Notes: a model not told the origin generated them from the letters alone. A stretch of DNA of 64,000 nucleotides from Clostridium bornimense (GCF_000577895.1 NZ_HG917868.1:2046001-2110000), one strand, 5' to 3'; positions 36,301 to 45,791 are shown, numbered from the stretch's first letter. Made by a program: numbers and translations.

Positions 36301-37507
36301 ACTTATACTCAATTTCTCTTGCTTCATCACCAAGTCTAGTTGTATAAGACCATACACCATTATTATCTACATCTAAAGCAACTTTACCATCTGACCAGTT
36401 AGTAAAATTACCTACTACATATACAGAATCTGCATCTTTATTTTCATATTTAAATGTTATTGTACCATTGGCATTAACTTGAGATTTAACCACTTCTGGC
36501 TCTTCTTCTACAGTACCTGTTTTTAACCCTAATGCTACTAAAACAGTATCTTTATTCTCTATAGAATTGTACATCTTATGTGCTACAGGATCTATTACAA
36601 ATACTACAAAAGCACCACCTTCTGGTACTGTAAATTTACCATTAGAACCTGCACTTGGTAATGTTAATGCGTCATCCCATGCATAATCACCGACTGCTTT
36701 ATATTCATATGTCCCAGCATCATAGTATTTACTATACACTAATTTTCCGTCTTGACTTAGATTTGTAAACTCATAACCTTTAGTAGCAGGATTCCATGCA
36801 TCATCTCCTCCTCTTGCACCACCAATCAATGAATATACAACATTAAGATTGTTCTCATCTAAATCACTATATGCCATTACATAATTATCTAAATAATTTC
36901 CTATCACTGTTAGCTTAGTTTCTTTTCCTGTTAAAGTAATACTAGCATTTGAACCTATTTCACCGTTGCTCCATATATGTCCATAAGAAACTTTATACTC
37001 CATTTTACCAGTTGCTCCTGGCTTTACATCAAAAGTTCTCTTATAAAATCCCCCACCTATGTATTCCATATCCATGTTAGCATCATCTTGCTTCCATGTT
37101 TGTCCATCAACAATAAATGATTCTATTCCACCAACTAATGTTCCGCAAGATTTAAATGAATCTTTATCATTCACTGAATCATAGACCTCATCATCTTTAC
37201 TGCTGTATCTTATATATACTTTACTGTCTTTATCAGCTGTTACTGATTTAGATGTTACTGTTTCGCCATCCTTTATAACAGTATATTTCACATCACTTCC
37301 AGTACCATCAACAGAAGTTTCATAAATACCATTTTGATATACTTTCATTGTTTCTTTTACGCCATTAATTTCAACTTGTAACATTGAAATTTTATCAGTT
37401 TCTTCAGCAGAAACATTCCCTTTATAAGGTAATAACGTAATAAAAAGCACTATTGCAGTAAATAAACTAATAAATTTGTTCAAATTTTTCTTTTTCATAC
37501 TTCCCAT
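33308..37507 (-). CDS. Secreted multidomain alpha-amylase/pullulanase with LSKTGG anchor
   Basis: 1399 residues. Signal peptide about 1-34. Residues about 45-320 are beta-sandwich modules (two with the X25 amylopullulanase pattern), about 345-430 a CBM48/AMPK-type starch-binding module (VYVVGNFTNWSDG), about 435-530 another X25-like module, about 615-735 a CBM34-like N-domain. The GH13 barrel runs about 740-1195: NGIMYQIFPDRFF, DGVFNH (872-877), WRLDVADE with nucleophile D1007, GEIW with acid E1036, SHD with D1102. Pro/Ser/Glu and Asn/Ser linker (1309-1363), LSKTGG at 1366-1371, helix, KRKKK. It probably degrades starch or glycogen at the cell surface. Confidence 0.92.
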   Translation of the reverse strand: MGSMKKKNLNKFISLFTAIVLFITLLPYKGNVSAEETDKISMLQVEINGVKETMKVYQNGIYETSVDGTGSDVKYTVIKDGETVTSKSVTADKDSKVYIRYSSKDDEVYDSVNDKDSFKSCGTLVGGIESFIVDGQTWKQDDANMDMEYIGGGFYKRTFDVKPGATGKMEYKVSYGHIWSNGEIGSNASITLTGKETKLTVIGNYLDNYVMAYSDLDENNLNVVYSLIGGARGGDDAWNPATKGYEFTNLSQDGKLVYSKYYDAGTYEYKAVGDYAWDDALTLPSAGSNGKFTVPEGGAFVVFVIDPVAHKMYNSIENKDTVLVALGLKTGTVEEEPEVVKSQVNANGTITFKYENKDADSVYVVGNFTNWSDGKVALDVDNNGVWSYTTRLGDEAREIEYKFIVDGDWIVDPTNSDTTADGNSLISFPAYKGRKVVLAGDIQTALGESGSWNPAGGLKSTMTYVGNGVYELSGDLKAGTYLYKVAMGDWGENYGANAEKDGKNISITVPEDMNVKFTYNDDSHVIVNSLEYSPIEMSLKDGDTIVGSLEDKLLDGRYSIDVTLDKGSYSNYKIVLKDKEVDVPTFTVANKKVVTISYDPTLDLAYTNAADIKVKTKELYYNSRSTDYKEPYGALADNETATFKIKTGDDVTKVQLVVQGDNGVEYVDLTKGKNNMWSGKYKATEIGIYKYFFLVSNGEDTKVYGDDDTYFGEGKGGEPGTVKPYEVNVYKSDYKTPDWMKNGIMYQIFPDRFFNGDTSNDYAQTTGRGETKYTFPTDWYSMPDNPNCDEDGDGEWSNDLFGGDLKGIEEKLDYLQSLGVSIVYINPINASISNHRYDISDYEAVDAILGNLDDFTSLIKAANKRDMKVILDGVFNHVSDDSVYFDRYGKYKAAGQPLGAYQYWSKVYDIMNEKSVSQEEAIKAAEAEFKAEGITDFTYSEWFKIYNEKAGDHYRYEGWNGFDSMPIIQSLDGSELNVKSWAEDIISDEDSVTNLWLDRGTSGWRLDVADEVSDETWRAFRDAVKEAGEDNVVIGEIWTDASKYLLGDMYDSVMNYRFRGSVLGYVGGSKTADLAMNELEKMREQYPEEAFQAMMNLVGSHDKPRVLSALDGVDDSDQSRHVGEASEAARSKMNLIPFFQMTYPGTPTIYYGDELGMVGAADPDNRRGMIWGKGDKELVERYATLAAVRNAYSALRTGDINSISTGNDSVIAYERFDKDNEILVLMNNSTKSQKVTIDLKNIDAKKLYDALDEDSVYEIEDGKITVKVPAMDGLILVKKFQKLNLNLDGLKDGYDSSAIVAERTGYVEPTDPSEPVDPSEPTNPSNPTDTSNNGSSTDNNGGSSSNNETGENGSKNNVNKNNATVLSKTGGLGVTVIVGAAILIVLVGVVLIKRKKKTS

Positions 37508-37664
37508 AACTTTCCTCCTACAGATTATTTAGAAATTTGCAAATAGTTTACTATAAAAACCTTTACATATGAAATTATAACTATTATTAAATTAACTTTT
37601 TTGATAGATATATTTTCACATTAAAGTTTACTTAAATTATATCATAGTGTTTGTCTATAAATAA

Positions 37665-37693
37665 CAAAAAAAGACCTTATAAGGTCTTTTTGT
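37665..37693 (-). terminator. Rho-independent terminator of the amidase gene
   Basis: AAAAAGACCTTATAAGGTCTTTTT perfect palindrome with runs on both sides (cited as one stem with its loop), downstream of the stop at 37771. Confidence 0.8.
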
Positions 37694-37770
37694 AAACTAT
37701 TACATATTTTACATTAGCATTATCGTTATTTTCTCTAACTAAAAAATATTAAATATATGTACTAAATAAT

Positions 37771-38583
37771 TTATTCACTTTCTGTATCATTATCAAAGTT
37801 TTCTTGCTTATATTCCATAACACTATCAGCTATAGCTGCCGCTATATTTTCCTGACCAATACTAGATTTCAAATACTCTAAATCATCACTATTAGTGAGA
37901 AATCCTATTTCAACTAGAATTGCCGCTGCATTATTATTTTTTAATACTGCTAATTCTCCATCACTTTCATATTTTATCCCTCTACCAGGACTATAATTTA
38001 AAGCATTTAACTTAGCTTGTACTAATTCCGCTAACTTTGCTCCATCTGTATTAGGATATCTACACCAAGTTTCTATACCATTATAAGTTTCATCTTCCCC
38101 TCCATTACAATGAATAGATATAAAAACATCCGATTTAGCTCTATTAGATATATTTACTCTTTCTTTAAGATCCTCAATCTCATCTCCAGTCCAAGATAAA
38201 TTATCACTTTTTCTAGTATATATTACTTTAACATCTTCTTTTTCCAGCATCTTTCCAAGCTTTAGTGCAACTTTTAAATTTATATCCTTCTCCTTTACAC
38301 CAGAAGCACTTTTCGTACCTTCATCATGACTTCCATGACCAGGATCTATACATATGGTAAATTTATCATCATCTACGCTTGCTAATGCTATATCTTCAGC
38401 GTTCTCCACCTCCTCTTCACTAAATACATATGTAACAAAATTCTTTCCTTGTTGGAAAATAAAATTAAAAGTACTTATAACTCCAATAATAGCAAAAAAG
38501 AGTACAGTTAACCTTATAGTAACCCTTCTTCTTATCCTTCGTTTTTTCTGTTCTTTTGCAGATAATTTACTTTTTCTTGACAT
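37771..38583 (-). CDS. N-acetylmuramoyl-L-alanine amidase (Amidase_3, CwlD-like)
   Basis: 270 residues. A basic N terminus and one membrane anchor (about 25-47) precede an Amidase_3 domain with zinc ligands: His in CIDPGHGSHD, Glu in KEKDIN, His in ISIHCNG, and the catalytic Glu in LVEIGFLTN. It cleaves the amide between muramic acid and L-Ala. Single anchor plus catalytic domain is the CwlD arrangement, involved in spore cortex muramic-lactam formation, but vegetative LytC-type activity is equally possible. ATG with AGGAG. Monocistronic. Confidence 0.88.
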   Translation of the reverse strand: MSRKSKLSAKEQKKRRIRRRVTIRLTVLFFAIIGVISTFNFIFQQGKNFVTYVFSEEEVENAEDIALASVDDDKFTICIDPGHGSHDEGTKSASGVKEKDINLKVALKLGKMLEKEDVKVIYTRKSDNLSWTGDEIEDLKERVNISNRAKSDVFISIHCNGGEDETYNGIETWCRYPNTDGAKLAELVQAKLNALNYSPGRGIKYESDGELAVLKNNNAAAILVEIGFLTNSDDLEYLKSSIGQENIAAAIADSVMEYKQENFDNDTESE

Positions 38584-38712
38584 ATTCTTCTCCTAAAACT
38601 ATTCTAGAAATATTCCTTAATAAATTTAACATAAATCTTTCATTTTGTTAACTTCAATAATATTTTCGTCTCCCCCATAAAATAGTTTATTAAATATAAA
38701 ATTTTTTATAAA

Positions 38713-38750
38713 AATACTCTAAGAAAAGTTTATATCCTTTTCTTAGAGTA
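38713..38750 (-). terminator. Rho-independent terminator after the 38-aa small ORF
   Basis: Minus-strand TACTCTAAGAAAAG / CTTTTCTTAGAGTA followed by T-rich sequence. Confidence 0.75.
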
Positions 38751-38754
38751 CTCT

Positions 38755-38871
38755 TTACTTTTTATTTTTATTATATCTACTATCTGCCTTTTCTAAAAAA
38801 TCTTTTTGCTCTACTATATTTTCTTCAAACTCTTCAACTGCATTCTTTGTAAAATTTCCAATAGCCTTCAT
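38755..38871 (-). CDS. Small ORF, 38 aa, unknown function
   Basis: Reads MKAIGNFTKNAVEEF.. and ends ..SRYNKNKK: a charged, probably helical peptide. A strong terminator follows the stop and AAAGG lies 10 nt before the ATG; AAAAGGAG a little further upstream could instead serve a non-ATG in-frame start that adds about seven to nine residues. Clear gene-like boundaries but no recognised family. The 38.6-39.0 kb interval is otherwise empty. Confidence 0.5.
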   Translation of the reverse strand: MKAIGNFTKNAVEEFEENIVEQKDFLEKADSRYNKNKK

Positions 38872-38994
38872 ATTAACTTTACCTTTAATATTAATCACTC
38901 CTTTTATATTTATTTTTAGTGATTACATAAAATTTTATTCACTACTAATAGTGACAATATTTAAGATAAAACTTCAATACTAACTAAAATTTTA

Positions 38995-39255
38995 TTATCT
39001 AGATTCAACTATAAATCTAATGGCAGTCCTCTCCTCACCATCAATAGTAATTTCAGAAAAAGCAGGAATTACTACTAGGTCTATTCCATTTGGTGCAACA
39101 AATCCTCTTGTAATTGCTAATGCTTTTACAGCTTGATTTACAGCTCCTGCTCCTACAGCTTGCACTTCTGCAGATACGTTTTCTCTTAATACTGCTGATA
39201 ATGCTCCTGCTACAGACTTGGGTTGTGATTTTGCTGATACTTTTAATACTTCCAT
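38995..39255 (-). CDS. spoVS: Stage V sporulation protein S
   Basis: 86 residues, exactly the usual SpoVS size. MEVLKVSAKSQPKSVAGALSAVLRE, VGAGAVNQAVKALAITRGFVAPNGIDL and the C-terminal TAIRFIVES are nearly invariant in the family. SpoVS is an Alba-like small nucleic-acid-binding protein needed around stage V of sporulation. AGGGGG precedes the ATG. It is 75 nt downstream of the radical SAM gene on the same strand. Confidence 0.95.
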   Translation of the reverse strand: MEVLKVSAKSQPKSVAGALSAVLRENVSAEVQAVGAGAVNQAVKALAITRGFVAPNGIDLVVIPAFSEITIDGEERTAIRFIVESR

Positions 39256-39330
39256 ATAATATCCCCCTATTACATCAATTATTATTTCAATAATATAGTA
39301 ATTCTATATAGTTGCATAAAATCCTTTTTT

Positions 39331-40386
39331 TTACTGTAATCCTTTAGATTTTTTTATTGCCATTTTTCTACACTTTTCCCCTTGACTTATTAGTATTTCT
39401 CCTCTAGATATATCATTGTTAATTTTTACGATAACTTTTTCCTTTATCATATTTCTAATTTCATTAAAATACTTTTTCTTATTACAATATAATTTTGAGA
39501 GATCTTTTTCATTTATTTCAATTTTTATATCTCCTTCTCCCTCTATATATCCTTCTTTTATGATATCACAATAGATTGATCCTTCTACTAATTCTCTAAA
39601 TGCAGGATGAAATGGCCCATCTATTATGTCTCCATCATAATTTATTTCATTAGTAGTTTGTAAACCTACTCTTATTATCTCTATATCATTATCAACTAAC
39701 ATCTTATAAACAACTTTGCATATATCTATAGCTTCTTCCAATGCATATGGCTTATATATTCCCATATTAAGCATCTTTTCCATAGGAGTATTTTTTATTA
39801 CTAATGAAGGATAAATTCTACATAATGCAGGTTTCATTTCTATTATCTTTTTTGTTGTTTCTATATCTTTCTCAAAAGAATCTCCCGGTAACCCTAACAT
39901 CATTTGATGTCCCAAAGTAATTCCATATTCTTTTATTAGACTACTAGCTTTATATACATCTTCTATTGTATGTCCCCTTCCGGACTTTCTTAGCACTTCT
40001 TCATCTAAAGATTGAACTCCTAACTCTATTATGTCTACATCATATTTTTTTAAATGTTCTAAAATTTTTCTATCTATATAGTCTGGTCTTGTAGACATTC
40101 TTATCTTGTCTATTAATCCATTGTCTTTATATTCTTTAGCTACAGATAAAAGTTCCTTCTGCTTCTCTATAGGTATCCCTGTAAAAGTACCTCCGAAAAA
40201 AGACACTTCTACTATAGTATTTTCTTTATTTATTGTAGTCAAATATTCCTCTATAGTATTTATTACATCTTTTGCTGTAACTCTATTCTCTTCCCCAGAA
40301 ATAGTTTCTTGATTACAGAATACACATTTATGTGGACACCCTTCCTGTGGAATAAAAATAGGTATTATTACATTTCTACTTTTCAT
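39331..40386 (-). CDS. Elp3-like radical SAM protein
   Basis: 351 residues. A cluster motif CPHKCVFCNQ (CxxxCxxC, about residues 17-26), a FFGGTFTGIP glycine motif, STRPDYID, and IELGVQSLDEEVLRKSGRGH follow the Elp3/oxygen-independent coproporphyrinogen-oxidase-like radical SAM pattern. The C-terminal acetyltransferase domain of Elp3 is absent. It is found next to rnc in many clostridia; the reaction is unknown. Its start overlaps the rnc stop by 11 nt, so it is translationally coupled to rnc. Confidence 0.85.
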   Translation of the reverse strand: MKSRNVIIPIFIPQEGCPHKCVFCNQETISGEENRVTAKDVINTIEEYLTTINKENTIVEVSFFGGTFTGIPIEKQKELLSVAKEYKDNGLIDKIRMSTRPDYIDRKILEHLKKYDVDIIELGVQSLDEEVLRKSGRGHTIEDVYKASSLIKEYGITLGHQMMLGLPGDSFEKDIETTKKIIEMKPALCRIYPSLVIKNTPMEKMLNMGIYKPYALEEAIDICKVVYKMLVDNDIEIIRVGLQTTNEINYDGDIIDGPFHPAFRELVEGSIYCDIIKEGYIEGEGDIKIEINEKDLSKLYCNKKKYFNEIRNMIKEKVIVKINNDISRGEILISQGEKCRKMAIKKSKGLQ

Positions 40387-41080
40387 CTATTACCTCCAAA
40401 TGATTTAATAAATCTTTTGCAGCTTTTTGTTCTCCTTCTTTTTTAGAGTATCCTTCTCCATAACCCTCTATTTCATTGTTAACTAACACTTTAACAAAAA
40501 ACTTTCTTCTATGAGGTGGACCTTCAAATCTTATAGTATCATATACTATTTCTGAATCTCCTAACTGCTGATAATATTCTTGTAATTTTGATTTATAATC
40601 CATAATTATCTTATTCTCTGTAGCTAAATTAATTATTTCTTCAAAATTTTCTAAGACAAATCCTCTTACTATTTCCATACCTCTGTCTAAATATATAGCA
40701 GCTATTATAGCTTCCACAGCATCAGCTAAAATAGAAACTCTGTGTCTACCACCAGTAAGTTCTTCACCTTTACTCATTCTTATGAATTTTCCTAAATCCC
40801 ACTTAGTAGCTATTTTATATAAAGAATTTTCACAAACTATCAAAGAACGTAGCTTAGATAATTCTCCTTCTTTTTTTTCTTTATATTTATTATATAAATA
40901 ATCTGATATTACAACTTGTAATACAGCATCTCCTAAGAACTCCAATCTCTCATTATATTCTACTTTTATCTTTGGTTTAGCATATGATGAGTGTGTAATT
41001 GCTTCTAAAAGCAAATGTCTGTTATTAAATTCTATTTTTAATCTCTTACTCAACTCTTCTATTAGTATTTTTTTATCCAT
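40376..41080 (-). CDS. rnc: Ribonuclease III
   Basis: 234 residues from ATG 41080 (AAAGGAG 6 nt upstream; 17 further open codons lack a signal). The RNase III signature NERLEFLGDAVLQVVIS gives the catalytic Glu/Asp; a second catalytic set lies in ADAVEAIIAAIYLD. The double-stranded RNA binding domain covers about 157-228 (DYKSKLQEYYQQ..., SKKEGEQKAAKDLLNHL). It processes rRNA precursors and cleaves double-stranded RNA. It sits downstream of acpP, with a hairpin terminator between. Confidence 0.95.
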   Translation of the reverse strand: MDKKILIEELSKRLKIEFNNRHLLLEAITHSSYAKPKIKVEYNERLEFLGDAVLQVVISDYLYNKYKEKKEGELSKLRSLIVCENSLYKIATKWDLGKFIRMSKGEELTGGRHRVSILADAVEAIIAAIYLDRGMEIVRGFVLENFEEIINLATENKIIMDYKSKLQEYYQQLGDSEIVYDTIRFEGPPHRRKFFVKVLVNNEIEGYGEGYSKKEGEQKAAKDLLNHLEVIDEK

Positions 41081-41146
41081 ATATGTCTCCTTTAACTTAA
41101 GACCATTCTTCAAATTACCATATAATCTCAAGAATAACCTCTAAAT

Positions 41147-41182
41147 AAAAATTAAGTCTCGCATTTAAGCGAGACTTATATT
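41147..41182 (-). terminator. Terminator between acpP and rnc
   Basis: Minus-strand TAAGTCTCGC-TTAAAT-GCGAGACTTA followed by ATTTTTA, directly after the acpP stop. It would trim rnc expression relative to acpP. Confidence 0.75.
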
Positions 41183-41416
41183 TTAACCTTCTACGCGTTC
41201 TCTTATGTATTCAACTACATCTCCAACACTACTTACTTTATCGTAGTCTTCATCAGATATTTCTATTTCAAATTCATTTTCAATAGCCATTACTAATTCA
41301 ACTACATCTAATGAATCTGCACCTAGATCATCTACAAAAGAAGATTCTAATTTTACCTCATTTTCTTCTACACCTAATTGATCAACAATTATAGCCTTAA
41401 CTTTATCAAATATCAT
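41183..41416 (-). CDS. acpP: Acyl carrier protein
   Basis: 77 residues from ATG 41416. The 4'-phosphopantetheine attachment motif [12 protein letters not shown] (Ser about residue 37) is intact. It carries acyl chains in fatty-acid synthesis. An in-frame GTG three codons earlier lies within the AGGAGGTG ribosome binding site and is not the start. It follows plsX, as in many Firmicutes, and is closed by a terminator. Confidence 0.96.
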   Translation of the reverse strand: MIFDKVKAIIVDQLGVEENEVKLESSFVDDLGADSLDVVELVMAIENEFEIEISDEDYDKVSSVGDVVEYIRERVEG

Positions 41417-41495
41417 CCTAAACACCTCCTAACTCTATAATGATAATAGTATAATAAATTTATCTCGTCAATATATATTCTAAAAAAATGTTAAT

Positions 41496-42509
41496 TTATA
41501 CATCTGTACTGTCTTCTTTATTATCATTAATACCCTTATGAATTTTATCTACTACTTTTCCTTCATATAGTGCTATACATTGATTGATTCCATTCTTTAT
41601 TGCATAAGCATCAGAACTTCCATGTGCCTTAACGCAGATTCCTTTAACACCTAAAAATGGTGATCCACCAGTTTCTCTGTAATCGTATTTCTTTTGAAAA
41701 CTTTTAAAAATAGGTTTTAAAAGCAAGCCACCAATTTTTCCTCTAGTGCTACTGATAATTTCAGCCTTTATACCTTTTAATAAAGTAGATGCTACACCTT
41801 CATACATTTTTAACACTGTATTTCCAACAAATCCATCACATACTACTACATTTACATCTCCCTTAGGTATTTCTCTTGGCTCTACATTACCTACGAAGTT
41901 TATATCCATAGTCTTAAGTAACCCATATGTGGCTTTTGTCAGCTCATTACCCTTTTCTTCTTCTGCACCTATATTTACAAGACCTATTGATGGATTTTGT
42001 ATTCCCATTACATTTTCATAATATACTTTTCCCATCATTGCAAAATCTTTTAAAAATTCTGGCTTACAATCTACATTTCCACCTACATCTACTACCATAA
42101 ATGGCCCATTTTGCCCCGGCATAATTGGTGCTAGTGCTGGTCTTTTTACTCCCTTTATTCTACCTACAATTAAAGTAGAACCAGATATAAAAGCACCAGT
42201 ACTTCCTGCAGATAATATACCATCAGCTTCCCCTGACTTCACCAATTGTAGACCTTTTACTAAAGATGAATCTTTTTTCTTTCTTATTGCAGCAGTAGGA
42301 CTTTCATCATTACTTATAACTTCTTCTGTATGTACTATTGTTATTCTATCTTTATCATAATCATATTTGCTTAATTCTTTTTTTATTACATCTTCTTTTC
42401 CTGTAATAATAAGATTTAAGTCTGTTCTTTCTTTTACAGCATCAACAGCTCCCTTTACTATATCTACTGGAGCATTGTCTCCACCCATTCCATCTATAAC
42501 AAATATCAT
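41496..42509 (-). CDS. plsX: Phosphate acyltransferase PlsX
   Basis: 337 residues. Converts acyl-ACP to acyl-phosphate for phospholipid synthesis. N terminus [27 protein letters not shown]...MVVDVGGN and VVCDGFVGN are PlsX signatures. In Bacillus a fapR gene precedes plsX; none is present here. A weak promoter-like TTGCAC-17-TATAAT precedes the start. Confidence 0.95.
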   Translation of the reverse strand: MIFVIDGMGGDNAPVDIVKGAVDAVKERTDLNLIITGKEDVIKKELSKYDYDKDRITIVHTEEVISNDESPTAAIRKKKDSSLVKGLQLVKSGEADGILSAGSTGAFISGSTLIVGRIKGVKRPALAPIMPGQNGPFMVVDVGGNVDCKPEFLKDFAMMGKVYYENVMGIQNPSIGLVNIGAEEEKGNELTKATYGLLKTMDINFVGNVEPREIPKGDVNVVVCDGFVGNTVLKMYEGVASTLLKGIKAEIISSTRGKIGGLLLKPIFKSFQKKYDYRETGGSPFLGVKGICVKAHGSSDAYAIKNGINQCIALYEGKVVDKIHKGINDNKEDSTDV

Positions 42510-42599
42510 ATACTTCGTCTCCTATCAAGTATTAATAATTCTATAACTATTATATTATTTGTTTAACCTAGGTGCAATTGATATTTCTATAACAAAAAA

Positions 42600-42632
42600 A
42601 TAAAAGAAAGTCTTACGACTTTCCTTTATCTT
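42600..42632 (-). terminator. Rho-independent terminator of yceD-rpmF
   Basis: Minus-strand AAAGGAAAGTC-GTAA-GACTTTCTTTT with T run; the left arm begins at the rpmF stop. Confidence 0.8.
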
Positions 42633-42816
42633 ATTCTTCTGTAGAAGCAATAACTTCCTTGTCGTTATAAGTACCACAGTTTTTGCACACTCTGTGAGAA
42701 AGCTTCATTTCATGGCACTTTGGACATTCAACAACTCCTGGTAGACCTAACTTAAAAGTTTGAGCTCTTCTAGAGTTTCTTCTTCCTTTAGAGAATTTTC
42801 TAGCTGGATTTCCCAT
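42631..42816 (-). CDS. rpmF: 50S ribosomal protein L32
   Basis: 61 residues from ATG 42816 (AGGAGGTG 6 nt upstream; the three codons before it overlap that site). [19 protein letters not shown] and a Cys4 zinc ribbon [18 protein letters not shown] identify L32 of the zinc-binding (C+) type. Cotranscribed with the upstream yceD gene, the usual pairing. Confidence 0.96.
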   Translation of the reverse strand: MGNPARKFSKGRRNSRRAQTFKLGLPGVVECPKCHEMKLSHRVCKNCGTYNDKEVIASTEE

Positions 42817-42831
42817 CAATAACACCTCCTC

Positions 42832-43329
42832 TTAGTTGTTGTTCAAAAAGTCTTTTAGCTTTTCAAAGCGAGGGTCTATAGAGGAATCTTCACAGCTGCA
42901 CGTGTCAAAATTCTTATTAGTTCCACACTGTTGACATAAGCCTTTACAATCAGTTTTACATAGAACCTTCAGCGGTATAGAAAATAATATATCATTTTCT
43001 AATACTGTAGCAAGGTCTATTATATCATTATGAATAAAGATGATATCTTCATCCTCATTACCACTATTGCGGGAAAGTTTTTCGTGAATTTCCACATTTA
43101 TTGGATAATTTACCTCTTCAAGACAGCGACTACAATTAAGTATTAACACTCCTTGAACTACCCCGTCTAAAAAAATTAAGTTATCTTTTTCTCCTATAGT
43201 ACCTACAAATTTCAAAGGTTCTTCTATTTTGTAATTTTTTAAAGAAGTAAAGCTTTCTTTATCTAGCTGTAATTCCACTTCTTTACTATAGGAATTTTTT
43301 TCTTTAAGTTCTCTTAAATTTAACTTCAT
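42832..43329 (-). CDS. YceD/DUF177 protein (23S rRNA accumulation)
   Basis: 165 residues. The N-terminal LNLRELKE and conserved C-terminal LCKTDCKGLCQQCGTNKN..CSC are DUF177 hallmarks. YceD proteins influence 23S rRNA accumulation and usually precede rpmF, as here (15 nt). A perfect sigma-A promoter lies immediately upstream. Confidence 0.9.
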   Translation of the reverse strand: MKLNLRELKEKNSYSKEVELQLDKESFTSLKNYKIEEPLKFVGTIGEKDNLIFLDGVVQGVLILNCSRCLEEVNYPINVEIHEKLSRNSGNEDEDIIFIHNDIIDLATVLENDILFSIPLKVLCKTDCKGLCQQCGTNKNFDTCSCEDSSIDPRFEKLKDFLNNN

Positions 43330-43374
43330 ATTGTTACTCCCTAAAAAAACTTATCATTTAAATAACCATAATCA

Positions 43375-43403
43375 ATTATATAAACGGTAAGATAAATTGT
43401 CAA
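43375..43403 (-). promoter_or_regulatory. Sigma-A promoter of yceD-rpmF
   Basis: Minus-strand TTGACA (43398-43403), 17-bp spacer, TATAAT (43375-43380). The -35 box is 1 nt past the ackA stop codon. Confidence 0.88.
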
Positions 43404-43404
43404 G

Positions 43405-44598
43405 TTATTTCGCTATTATTGTTTTGGTATCTCTTGCTATCATAAGTTCTTCATCAGTAGTTACAATCATAGCTTTAACTTTAGAATCTTTCTTAGTAAT
43501 TACCTTTATTTCTCCACCTTCTATATTAGCTTCTTTATCAAAATCTAAACCTAAGAATGATAAAGACTCACATACATATTCTCTTATAGATGGATCATTT
43601 TCACCAATTCCACCAGAAAAAATTATTAAATCAACACCATTCATTTGTGCAGCATAATTTCCTATGTATCCTTTAATTCTATTCCCAAAAATTTTGTATG
43701 CTAATATAGCTTCTTCTTTTCCCGCTACTTTATCAGCTCTTACATCTCTGAAGTCTGAAGATTTTCCATAAATACCTAGAAGTCCACTCTTTTTATTTAC
43801 TATTGTATCTACATCTTCATAAGTAAGATTTTCTTTTTTCATCAAATACGTAAATATTGATAAATCTACATCTCCACTTCTTGTACCCATACATAAACCT
43901 TCTAATGGTGTAAATCCCATAGACGTATTTATGCTATGCCCATCTTGTATTGCTGCTACAGAAGCACCATTTCCTAAATGACAAGTTATTATTTTTAAAT
44001 TTTTAATATCTTCACCTAAAAACTCACAAGCTTTATTAGAAATATATTTATGAGAAGTACCATGGAAACCATATCTTCTTATTCCATACTTTTCATAATA
44101 TTCATATGGTATTGGGTATATATAATTCTCTTTGGGCATATTAGCATGAAATGCAGTATCAAATACAGCTACCATTGGAGTATTTGGCATTATCTCCATA
44201 CATGCATTAATTCCTATTAAGTTTGCTGGGTTGTGAAGAGGTGCTAGTTCTATACATTCTTCAATAGATTTAATAACATTTTCATCTATAAGTACTGATT
44301 CAGAATACTTTTCTCCACCATGAACAACTCTATGTCCTACCCCTGAAATTTCATCCATTGAACTAATTACACCATAATCTTTATTAGTTAATGCATCTAT
44401 AACTAATTTCACTCCATATTTATGGTCCTTAATTTCTTCTTTTATTTCATATTTTGATCCATTTACTTTATGAGTAAGAATTGATCCTTCTATCCCTATT
44501 CTTTCAACTAGTCCTTTTGCTAATACTTTTTCACCTTCCATATCAAATAATTGATATTTTATTGATGAACTTCCACAATTGATAACTAATACCTTCAT
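43405..44598 (-). CDS. ackA: Acetate kinase
   Basis: 397 residues, the standard length. Makes acetate and ATP from acetyl phosphate. [55 protein letters not shown] and FSGGIGEND are the conserved ASKHA-family elements. It forms a two-gene unit with pta (13-nt gap), the core substrate-level phosphorylation route of a fermenter. No obvious terminator after the stop. Confidence 0.97.
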   Translation of the reverse strand: MKVLVINCGSSSIKYQLFDMEGEKVLAKGLVERIGIEGSILTHKVNGSKYEIKEEIKDHKYGVKLVIDALTNKDYGVISSMDEISGVGHRVVHGGEKYSESVLIDENVIKSIEECIELAPLHNPANLIGINACMEIMPNTPMVAVFDTAFHANMPKENYIYPIPYEYYEKYGIRRYGFHGTSHKYISNKACEFLGEDIKNLKIITCHLGNGASVAAIQDGHSINTSMGFTPLEGLCMGTRSGDVDLSIFTYLMKKENLTYEDVDTIVNKKSGLLGIYGKSSDFRDVRADKVAGKEEAILAYKIFGNRIKGYIGNYAAQMNGVDLIIFSGGIGENDPSIREYVCESLSFLGLDFDKEANIEGGEIKVITKKDSKVKAMIVTTDEELMIARDTKTIIAK

Positions 44599-44611
44599 CG
44601 TCTTCCTCCTT

Positions 44612-45613
44612 CTAATTACATTTTTGAGCTTGAACGGCTGTTACAGCCACAACATTTACTATATCTTCTGGACTACATCCTCTAGATAAGTCATTTATTG
44701 GTTTTGCAAATCCTTGACATATAGGACCTATGGCACTAGCCTTTGCAAATCTATGCACTAATTTATATCCTATATTTCCTGCTTGTAAATCTGGAAATAC
44801 AAGTACATTGGCTTTACCTGCTACTGGTGAATTTGGCGCTTTAAGTGCTGCTACTTCTCTATCAATTGCTGCATCTAGTTGCAATTCTCCATCTATATCT
44901 AAATCTGGTCTTTGTTTTTTAGCTATCTCAGCTGCTAATCTTACTTTATCAACTAACTCATTAGAAGCACTTCCCATAGTTGAAAAGGATAACATCGCAA
45001 CTCTAGGTTCAGTATTACATAAGGTCCTACAAGTTTCTGCTGTAGTTATTGCAATAGATGCTAATTCTTCCGCTGTTGGATTAGGATTTACTGCACAGTC
45101 TGCAAATAATAACATTCCAGCTTCTCCATAATCACAGTTTGGAATCATCATAGCAAAAAATCCTGATACCACCTTTGTGCCTGGTGCAGTTTTTACTATT
45201 TGAAGACCTGGTCTTAATAAGTCACCAGTAGTATGAATAGCTCCCGAAACCATTCCATCCGCATCTCCCATTTTAACCATCATTGTTCCAAAATATAATG
45301 GATCTCTAACAATTTTTTCTGCTTTTTCTAATGTCATACCTTTATTTTTTCTTATTTCATAAAACTCTTCTATATACTGTTGTAGTTTATCACTTTTATC
45401 AGGGTCAGCTATAGTAGCTCCATCTATATCTACTCCAATTTCTTTAGCGTTATTTCTTATATTTTCTTCATTTCCTATTAAAATAAGGTCTGCTAAAGAG
45501 TTTTCTATAATCTTACCTGCTGCAATTAAATTTCTTCTCTCTTCCCCTTCGGCAAGAACAATTCTTCTCTTTTCAACTCTTGCTTGTTTCCAAATGGCTT
45601 GCATAAATTGCAT
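44612..45613 (-). CDS. pta: Phosphate acetyltransferase
   Basis: 333 residues, the short Pta type lacking the N-terminal DRTGG region. Converts acetyl-CoA to acetyl phosphate. [49 protein letters not shown] and [20 protein letters not shown] are conserved. Cotranscribed with ackA. A weak promoter candidate (TTGTAC-17-TATAAT) lies about 100 nt upstream. Confidence 0.96.
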   Translation of the reverse strand: MQFMQAIWKQARVEKRRIVLAEGEERRNLIAAGKIIENSLADLILIGNEENIRNNAKEIGVDIDGATIADPDKSDKLQQYIEEFYEIRKNKGMTLEKAEKIVRDPLYFGTMMVKMGDADGMVSGAIHTTGDLLRPGLQIVKTAPGTKVVSGFFAMMIPNCDYGEAGMLLFADCAVNPNPTAEELASIAITTAETCRTLCNTEPRVAMLSFSTMGSASNELVDKVRLAAEIAKKQRPDLDIDGELQLDAAIDREVAALKAPNSPVAGKANVLVFPDLQAGNIGYKLVHRFAKASAIGPICQGFAKPINDLSRGCSPEDIVNVVAVTAVQAQKCN

Positions 45614-45791
45614 ATATAAACTTACCTCCGCATTCTTTGATACTTAATTTTTTTACAATCCCTATAATAATGTTTTATTCTTTAATTATATACCTTATAA
45701 TATAGCGGTACAACGTTTTTGATAATGTTAAAATATTTAGAATACTTTGTTTAATTTATTTTTTTAAGTGAAAGAATTGAAAGGAGTTATT

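Noticed and set aside
42510-42600. FapR-type operator before plsX
   Set aside because: CCTAGGT is present but the expected TTAGTAnnTACTAA-like palindrome is not, and no fapR gene is nearby.
45620-45790. Possible catabolite-repression (cre) site or riboswitch before pta
   Set aside because: No sequence matching the cre pattern and no recognisable riboswitch core could be found; only weak promoter-like boxes.
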